A DNA stretch of 64,000 bases, from the NCBI RefSeq assembly GCF_900111835.1, contig NZ_FOJP01000007.1, positions 62,001-126,000 on the forward strand, given 5' to 3'. The position numbers and the translations under genes were made by a program. Each line of letters opens with the position of its first letter. Position 1 is the stretch's first letter. The notes below the pieces were generated by a model. It saw only the letters and a list, made by a program, of their open reading frames with translations, did no database searches and was not told the origin of the DNA. Below, piece by piece: positions 58,585 through 64,000 of the stretch. The DNA comes from Metapseudomonas otitidis. Lineage in GTDB: Bacteria > Pseudomonadota > Gammaproteobacteria > Pseudomonadales > Pseudomonadaceae.

Positions 58585-59960
58585 AGCCGGCCAGCCTGTC
58601 CGTCCGGCTGGGGCTGGCGGTCGGCGCGATGGGCGCCGTGCTGGTGGTGGTGCTGGCCCTGCTGGCCGCCTATGGGCTGGACGGGGCGCTGGATGCCCGC
58701 GCCCGCGAGGCCCTGGAGAGCAAGCTGAAGCAGATCGAGCACAGCCTGGCGCTGGACCTGGGCAACAGCCTGCGGCCCCACGTGGTGGGCGACCAGATCA
58801 AGGGCCACGACGACCTCAGCCTGGCGCTGTTCGATGCCCGCACCGGCGGGCCGGTGCGCCTGGAGCTGGGGCGCCTGCCGCTGTCGGAACGCCTGCGGGA
58901 CCTGCCGGCGGGCCCGGAGGTGCGCTACCGCACCCTGTACCTGGAGGACGGCAGCGAGGTGCTGGCGGCCTACCGCGAGCTGGTGCTGCCCGACGGCCAG
59001 GCGGTGCGCCTGTTCCTCAACCTGGACCGGCGCAGCGACCGCGCCCTGCTGGCGGCCTACCTGCGCTCGGCGCTGGCGACGCTGCCGCTGGTGCTGTTGC
59101 TGATCGGCTGCGGCGCCTGGCTGGTGGTGCAGCGCGGCCTGGCGCCGCTGGCACGCTTCCGCCGGGTGGCGGCGAAGGTCTCCACCGAGGACCTCTCCCA
59201 CCGCCTGCCCGTGGCGTCGCTGCCCCGGGAGCTGGGGGAGCTGGCGCAATCCATCAACCTGATGCTGCACCGCCTGGACGGCGGCGTGCAGCAGCTGGCG
59301 CAGTTCTCCGACGACCTGGCCCACGAGCTGCGTTCGCCCATCAGCAACCTGATGGGCCAGGCCCAGGTGACCCTCTCCCGCGAGCGCCCACCGGAGGTCT
59401 ACAAGGCGGTGCTGGAGTGCTGCACCGAGGAACTGGAGCGCCTGGCGCGGATCGTCACCGACATGCTATTCCTGGCCCAGGTCAGCCACCCGGCGGCGCT
59501 GGTGCCCATGACCCCGCTGGATCTCGGCGCCGAGGCGCGCCGGGTGGCCGACCTGTTCGCCCTGCCCGCCGACGACAAGCAGCAGGTGCTGGTGGTGGAG
59601 GGCGAAGGCCAGGTGCTGGGGGACCGGCTGATGGTGCAGCGGGCGCTGTCCAACCTGCTGTCCAACGCCATCCGCCACAGCCCGCCGCGCAGTTGCATCC
59701 ACCTGGAGGCCCGCCGGGAGGGCGACAGCCTGGTGATGGCGGTGCGCAACCCGGGCCCGGGCATTCCCGCGCAGCACCTGCCCCACCTGTTCGAGCGCTT
59801 CTACCGGGTCGACCCCGGCCGCGCCCGGGCGGACGGCGGAACCGGCCTGGGCCTGGCCATCGTGCGTTCGATCATGAGCCTGCACCGGGGCTCGGTGGAG
59901 GTGAGCAGCGAACCGGCCGGCCCGACGGAGTTCCGCCTGCGCTTCCAGGCGGCTGGCTAA
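58581..59960 (+). CDS. czcS: Heavy-metal sensor histidine kinase CzcS
   Basis: A 459-residue kinase: helix 1 (about 11-34), a short periplasmic sensor (about 35-155), helix 2 (about 158-180), HAMP, HisKA with His248 in LAHELRSP and HATPase ([27 protein letters not shown]). Layout and length fit the CopS/CzcS/CusS heavy-metal sensors. The start overlaps the czcR stop. It senses excess metal in the periplasm and phosphorylates CzcR. Confidence 0.9.
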   Translation: MKPASLSVRLGLAVGAMGAVLVVVLALLAAYGLDGALDARAREALESKLKQIEHSLALDLGNSLRPHVVGDQIKGHDDLSLALFDARTGGPVRLELGRLPLSERLRDLPAGPEVRYRTLYLEDGSEVLAAYRELVLPDGQAVRLFLNLDRRSDRALLAAYLRSALATLPLVLLLIGCGAWLVVQRGLAPLARFRRVAAKVSTEDLSHRLPVASLPRELGELAQSINLMLHRLDGGVQQLAQFSDDLAHELRSPISNLMGQAQVTLSRERPPEVYKAVLECCTEELERLARIVTDMLFLAQVSHPAALVPMTPLDLGAEARRVADLFALPADDKQQVLVVEGEGQVLGDRLMVQRALSNLLSNAIRHSPPRSCIHLEARREGDSLVMAVRNPGPGIPAQHLPHLFERFYRVDPGRARADGGTGLGLAIVRSIMSLHRGSVEVSSEPAGPTEFRLRFQAAG

Positions 59961-60058
59961 GAACGACGCCCTCACCGGGTTGCCGCCTCGATCAACAACC
60001 AAGGCCCTGGCGGGTCGCTAGAATGGCGACCCATTTTCCAGGCCAACACGGACGTTCC

Positions 60059-61222
60059 ATGCATCGGCACACCATCGCGCCGCGCCACGACTGGTGCGAG
60101 CAAGCCTCGACGCTCGGCTTCCACTTCCACTCCATCGGCGGCGAACCCTACTGGGATGAAAGCGTCTGCTACCGGTTCAACCTGCGGCAGATCGAGGACG
60201 ACATCGAGGCACCCAGCGCCGAGCTGGAGGCCATGTGCCTGGCCCTGGTGGAAGACGCGGTGGAGAGCGAAGCCCTGCTGCGGCGCATGGCGGTGCCCGA
60301 GGCGCACTGGACGCTGATCCGCGACAGCTGGCGTACACGCGAGCCGGCGCTGTACGGGCGCATGGACCTGACCTACGACGGCCAGGGCCCGGCGCGTTTC
60401 TACGAGTACAACGCCGACACCCCGACCGGCCTCTACGAGGCGGCCTTCTTCCAGTGGGTCTGGCTGGAGCAGTGCCGCGAGCGGGGCGTGCTGCCGGAGC
60501 GGGCCGACCAGTACAACCTCGTCCAGGATGCGCTGGTCGAGCGCCTGCAGCGCATCGGCCTGGCGGGTGAGCCCTTCCACCTGGCCTGCTGCCGTGACCA
60601 CATCGAGGACGAGGGCACCGTCACCTACCTGGCCGACTGTGCCAACCAGGCCGGCCTGCAGCCCAATCTGCTGCACATCGACGACATCGGCCACGTGCCT
60701 GGCAAGGGCTTCGTCGACCTGCACGACCAGCCGATCCTCCAGCTGTTCAAGCTCTACCCCTGGGAGTGGCTGCTGGAGGAGGACTTCGCCCACCATCTGG
60801 CCCGGAGCCGGACGCGCTTCATCGAGCCCGTCTGGAAGACCCTGCTGTCGAACAAGGCGATCTTGCCGCTGCTCTGGCAGCGCCATCGCGGCCACCCCAA
60901 CCTGATCCCGGCCTGCTTCGCCGATGAGCCGGATGCGGCTCTGCTGGGCCCGCGCTGGGTGCGCAAGCCGTTCTTCTCCCGCGAGGGGGCGAACATCCAG
61001 GTGGAAAGCGAGGGCGGAGTGGAGCTTGCGACGCCCGGCCCCTACGAGCAGGGGCCGGCGATTCTGCAGAGCTGGTGCCCGCCGCCCTGCATGGGCGGGG
61101 AGCACCCCATCATCGGCAGCTGGCTGGTCGGCGGCCGGCCCGTGGGCATGGGCATTCGCGAAGACCGCAGCGCCATCACCCAGGACAGCTCACGCTTCGT
61201 TCCGCACTACATCCTCGATTGA
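60059..61222 (+). CDS. Glutathionylspermidine synthase-family ATP-grasp protein (YgiC-like)
   Basis: A 387-residue C-N ligase of the GSP-synthetase fold. Landmarks: YWDESVCYRF near 32, RMDLTYDGQGPARFYEYNADTPTGLYEA (about 101-128), a KLYPWEWL segment near 238, and the ATP-grasp loop VRKPFFSREGANI near 302. Stand-alone YgiC-like proteins lack the amidase domain and have no proven activity. It is linked here to a DUF1190 (YgiB-like) gene, as in E. coli ygiBC. ATG 60059 follows a weak ribosome site. Its last 33 bp overlap the convergent membrane-protein gene. Confidence 0.85.
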   Translation: MHRHTIAPRHDWCEQASTLGFHFHSIGGEPYWDESVCYRFNLRQIEDDIEAPSAELEAMCLALVEDAVESEALLRRMAVPEAHWTLIRDSWRTREPALYGRMDLTYDGQGPARFYEYNADTPTGLYEAAFFQWVWLEQCRERGVLPERADQYNLVQDALVERLQRIGLAGEPFHLACCRDHIEDEGTVTYLADCANQAGLQPNLLHIDDIGHVPGKGFVDLHDQPILQLFKLYPWEWLLEEDFAHHLARSRTRFIEPVWKTLLSNKAILPLLWQRHRGHPNLIPACFADEPDAALLGPRWVRKPFFSREGANIQVESEGGVELATPGPYEQGPAILQSWCPPPCMGGEHPIIGSWLVGGRPVGMGIREDRSAITQDSSRFVPHYILD

Positions 61223-61939
61223 GCGCCCACGCAGCAGGGCCTCGGCCCGCCTGGGTGCCTGGTGCTGCAGGCAGAAGGCGGCCAGGGCGCTGGCCAGCCA
61301 AGCAACTGCCAGGACCCATACGGCGAGGAACACGCCGCCGAGCGATCCGACGACGAGCAGGATGATCAACAGGAGGATGCCGACCACCAGACCCGCCAGC
61401 TTCCAGGCATCCGGGCTCCAGAAGCCGCGCAGGTAGGCACCCAACGGGCTGGTCTGGTAGGGCGGCAGTGCGCGCAGCTGCTGTTCGTCGAGCACCAGCA
61501 GAGACTCCGCCAGCGAGAGGTCGAAAGTGGCAGGGTCGTCAGGGGCCTGTCGGGTACGCGCACGCTCGGCCAGTGTGGTCAGGTCGACCATCTCCCCACT
61601 GTTCAGGTGCCACAGCCAGCGTTGCCGCGGGCTGATCAGGTAGGTCTCCACGTAGCTGCCCCACCCCAGGTTGTAGAGCAGGAAGCCCAGCCAGAGGGCC
61701 ATCCAGACCAGCAGTGTCAGTTCGTAATTACCCACAGGCCAGGGCCACAGGTCGAAGGCCAGTTGTGCGGCGAACAACAGTCCCACCACCAGTGGCACCA
61801 GGCAGCACAGCATCAGGGTCAGGCCATGGGTGGCGCCAACCAGCAGGACGCCGCCGCTGGTCGGGTCGATGCGCACGACGTGCGGGAACGACACCTCGGA
61901 CAGGGCCTGTTCATCTACCCCGCGATCATCTTTTGCCAT
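61190..61939 (-). CDS. Hypothetical four-helix membrane protein
   Basis: A 249-residue protein. Two hydrophobic pairs (about 38-60 and 72-92, then about 180-205 and 208-230) surround a polar region (about 95-170). No family recognised. Its start overlaps the end of the upstream secreted-protein gene by 14 bp, so it is translationally coupled in a three-gene minus-strand unit with the DUF1190 gene. Its 3' end runs antisense into the YgiC-like gene. Confidence 0.7.
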   Translation of the reverse strand: MAKDDRGVDEQALSEVSFPHVVRIDPTSGGVLLVGATHGLTLMLCCLVPLVVGLLFAAQLAFDLWPWPVGNYELTLLVWMALWLGFLLYNLGWGSYVETYLISPRQRWLWHLNSGEMVDLTTLAERARTRQAPDDPATFDLSLAESLLVLDEQQLRALPPYQTSPLGAYLRGFWSPDAWKLAGLVVGILLLIILLVVGSLGGVFLAVWVLAVAWLASALAAFCLQHQAPRRAEALLRGRSIEDVVRNEA

Positions 61940-62789
61940 CGGTACGCACCATCAGCAGTTGCCAGTTCTCGTCACGCCAGAGCGCCCGCTCATCGCGAGG
62001 CTGCTGGTCGGCCGGCAGCAACACCACGGCAAAGGGCGCCCGAGACAGGGTCAGTTCGCCCAGTTGCAGGGCAGGCGTCTTGCCTTCCAGCTGCAGGTCG
62101 ACCCCGACCAGCGCGCTGACGCCCTGGGGCTTGGGCTGGGTCGCCCACCAGCTCTGCCAGGCATGCAGGCCCGCCAGGTTCGACCCGGCCAGCTTGATCC
62201 GGCCATCGGCATGCAACGCCACCAACCCGGAGGGCCAGGCCTCGGCTGCCCCCCACGGGCCGTCCGGCCTGGCTGGCAGGGGCTGCTGGCGGAGGCTCGC
62301 CCAGAGCCCGGCCAGCAGATCCAGCTCACGCAGGTCGGCGCCCGCCAGGGCCCTGATCAACGGCGTCTCGGTGCGCAAGTCAGCGTCATCGGTGGGGGCG
62401 CCCTGGCGAACGAGGCTCCTGGATTGCAGGCGCAGCGCCCTGCCCTTTTCCCAGCGACGGTCATGGGTCCAGAAGATCGAGACCATCGTCCACACCGCTC
62501 CCGAATCGGTCATCTGCACACCGCTGCAGTGCGTCAGGGCCTGCAGCGGGGCGGTGGGGCTTACCAGCACGGGCGCCCGACAGCTCGGGGCGAGGCCGAG
62601 CGACGCGAGGCTCTTCCATTCACGGCTGTTCGGCAGGCGCACCTGCAGGCTGTCGGGCTTTTCGGCGATTAGCTGGCGCAGTTCCTTGAGCCGTGCATCG
62701 GCCTCGCCAACGCTGCTGTCCAGGCTTGTGGCCTGGGCGATCGAGCTGGCGAAAAGGCAACCGAGCACCAGGCCAATCCGTATCCACAT
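61926..62789 (-). CDS. Hypothetical secreted protein
   Basis: A 287-residue exported protein with a signal peptide (1-20, AQA/TS). The mature part has two Cys (PSCRAP and THCSGVQ, about 68 and 88) that could pair. No domain recognised; a globular alpha/beta composition. It lies 6 bp downstream of the DUF1190 gene and overlaps the next gene, so it belongs to that operon. Confidence 0.7.
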   Translation of the reverse strand: MWIRIGLVLGCLFASSIAQATSLDSSVGEADARLKELRQLIAEKPDSLQVRLPNSREWKSLASLGLAPSCRAPVLVSPTAPLQALTHCSGVQMTDSGAVWTMVSIFWTHDRRWEKGRALRLQSRSLVRQGAPTDDADLRTETPLIRALAGADLRELDLLAGLWASLRQQPLPARPDGPWGAAEAWPSGLVALHADGRIKLAGSNLAGLHAWQSWWATQPKPQGVSALVGVDLQLEGKTPALQLGELTLSRAPFAVVLLPADQQPRDERALWRDENWQLLMVRTDGKR

Positions 62790-62795
62790 GATCGG

Positions 62796-63584
62796 CTACC
62801 CGCTGGCCATGGCCAGGCTGCTGCGGGCGGTCGCGCCGAACCCGCCGCGGCTGGCAGCGCCCTGGAGGCGCGTCGGCAATTGTCCGCTCTGGAACTGCTG
62901 GGCGTAGCCGGATGCCTGCAGCTGGCTGCGGTGCAGGCTGGCCTGGCGAGCACGCTGGTCGCCCAGGTACTGGCCCTGGCCGGTGAACAGGTGCAGGTTG
63001 CGAGCACCACCGCCGCCGCTGTAGCTGCCAAAGTGGCCGCCGCCATAGGTGCTGCTGCCATAGAGCGCGTCTTCGCTCATGCCGAAGACCGGCTGCAGTT
63101 CATCGAGGCCGATCTCGCTCCAATCGTCCGGTTCGCCACTGCGCAGGCGTCTGATCAAGGCATCGCTGACCAGGAACGCCACCGGCTGGGGGCGGGCCAG
63201 GCCGTCGTCGCCCTGTGTGCAGCTCTGCACGGCGTCGGCCACGCACCACTCACCGACCTTGCAGTTGCCACTGATACGGATGAAGTCGCGCTCACAGGCC
63301 ATGAAGCTGGTGTAGACCGGCGCCATCAGGGTGGTGCGCCGGAACGCCTCGTCGCGCAGCCGCAGGCATTGTTCGGCGGTCAGGGTGGTGCCCTGCTCGC
63401 AGACCGCCAGGCTGTCGAAGACCCGCACCTCACGGTACATCGGGTCCCAGGCCAGCAGGACGAGGGGGGTGGCGCCCATAAGGCTGAGGGTCAGCAAGCC
63501 GGCGCGCTTCTGCCGGCGAGCGGTGTCAGGCAGTGGCTGGGAGGGGGCGGCAGCAGGTGCCGAGGGCGCTTCGGCGGAGGGCAT
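62796..63584 (-). CDS. DUF1190 (YgiB-like) protein
   Basis: A 262-residue protein: a Pro/Ala-rich cytosolic tail (1-22), one helix (about 30-48) and an outer domain with six Cys (SLAVCEQG, EQCLRLRD, MACERDF, GNCKVGEWC, QSCTQG). The segment FMACERDFIRISGNC is the DUF1190 signature. The C-terminal third is Gly/Ser/Tyr-rich (GSSTYGGGHFGSYSGGGG). The E. coli homologue ygiB neighbours ygiC, as here. ATG 63584 has a weak ribosome site; the longer frame runs through non-conserved sequence containing a repeat. Confidence 0.75.
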   Translation of the reverse strand: MPSAEAPSAPAAAPSQPLPDTARRQKRAGLLTLSLMGATPLVLLAWDPMYREVRVFDSLAVCEQGTTLTAEQCLRLRDEAFRRTTLMAPVYTSFMACERDFIRISGNCKVGEWCVADAVQSCTQGDDGLARPQPVAFLVSDALIRRLRSGEPDDWSEIGLDELQPVFGMSEDALYGSSTYGGGHFGSYSGGGGARNLHLFTGQGQYLGDQRARQASLHRSQLQASGYAQQFQSGQLPTRLQGAASRGGFGATARSSLAMASG

Positions 63585-63733
63585 AAACAGTCCATGTTCA
63601 AGATCGAGGGGCGGATTAGAAGATGACGCTCCCCTCGGGTCAACCGCCTTTGAACGGGATGTGATCCAGTCCCGGCGGCTGTGCACGGCCCACGGCGCCC
63701 GTGGCTGGAGGCCTGCCACGTGGATAGCCGAAA

Positions 63734-63868
63734 CATAGTTTGACACAGCGGGTCGCAAAATCCGCTAGCTTCAGCGCTAGGATCTTCATCTACGACTGAA
63801 TCATAGTTTGACACAGCACAGCCCGCACACGCTAAAAGCCAGCTACTGTCAGGAACATAGTTTGACAC
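63734..63868. repeat. Three direct copies of CATAGTTTGACAC
   Basis: Exact 13-mers at 63734-63746, 63802-63814 and 63856-63868 (spacings 68 and 54 bp). The match extends in two copies to CATAGTTTGACACAGC. Read on the minus strand each is GTGTCAAACTATG. Repeats of this kind occur as transposase-binding sites at ends of IS21-like and Tn7-like elements; each also contains TTGACA. Confidence 0.8.
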
Positions 63869-64000
63869 CTTCCGCCAACAACGCATGCCGGTAATGTGCC
63901 TGAACTCTGAAGACGGCTCGGGATTTCACCAGTGGCCGACCCTAGGACATGTTTGTGGCAATCAACTCTGCTGGGGGCATCCAAAATCAGTACCGATTTT
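63869..64000. other. AT-richer non-coding edge sequence
   Basis: From about 63,900 the composition is clearly less GC-rich than the rest of the window, and no coding frame is supportable before the right edge. It may be the start of a mobile element or island. The 150 bp between the DUF1190 start and the first repeat (63585-63733) also hold no gene. Confidence 0.5.

Noticed and set aside
63491-63886. 131-codon minus-strand frame over the three 13-bp repeats
   Set aside because: Its sequence simply encodes the repeats (recurring VSNY-type peptides) and overlaps the DUF1190 start; no ribosome site.

Overview
The window is GC-rich chromosomal DNA (about two thirds G+C by eye) from a Pseudomonas of the P. 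aeruginosa/resinovorans type. The gene set and order (pstSCAB-phoU, pdxY, a mifSR-type two-component pair, an alpha-ketoglutarate-type MFS transporter, zigA-dksA2-folE2) resemble, from memory, the P. aeruginosa stretch that runs from pst toward glmS near the replication origin. No rRNA, tRNA, CRISPR array or transposase gene was seen.

Layout. 0-4.4 kb: BRO-N fragment, GFA protein, AEC and CitMHS transporters, TerC. 4.5-5.9 kb: a small island of lower GC with a patatin-like phospholipase and a LecA(PA-IL)-like beta-sandwich protein. 5.9-8.3 kb: prfH-rtcB RNA-repair/ribosome-rescue operon, then a dispersed-repeat type sequence. 8.3-18.8 kb: M23 peptidase, response regulator, phoU-pstBACS with two PHO boxes, one of them shared with a divergent sorbosone dehydrogenase-like gene. 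19-26 kb: MFS transporter, thioesterase, mutarotase, Tim44-like protein, acetyltransferase, SMI1-like protein, Kef-type antiporter. 26.2-30 kb: GntR regulator facing an aminotransferase and a glutamine-synthetase-like ligase, with twin palindromic operators between them. 30-37.5 kb: housekeeping and hypothetical genes, a copper chaperone, pdxY, a diguanylate cyclase. 37.7-43.8 kb: sensor kinase and sigma-54 activator (mifSR-like), a 1.68-kb gene-free segment, then a transporter behind a good sigma-54 promoter. 43.9-48.8 kb: zinc-starvation block with a Zur-type box (COG0523 GTPases, DksA2, FolE2). 48.9-60 kb: metal-excess block (OprD-family porin, czcCBA with a small extra lipoprotein gene, czcRS). 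60-63.6 kb: YgiC/YgiB-like cluster. 63.7-64 kb: three direct repeats and AT-richer DNA, possibly a mobile-element end.

The most unusual feature is the gene-free segment at 40.8-42.3 kb. It holds nine diverged copies of a rigid module. A TGATCA-like box lies exactly 50 or 61 bp before an ACAGCTTNTCCACAGG box, which resembles a DnaA box, and that box lies exactly 32 bp before GGGGAC. Exact TTATCCACA 9-mers are also scattered through the window far above chance. Together they suggest a DnaA-titration or chromosome-organising locus that is neither oriC nor an iteron plasmid origin. The second candidate for something undescribed is the patatin/LecA-like pair.

Working together: MifSR-like proteins probably switch on the dicarboxylate transporter through RpoN. 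PhoB boxes drive phosphate uptake. Zur and CzcR/CadR-type sites place zinc-sparing and zinc-export functions side by side.
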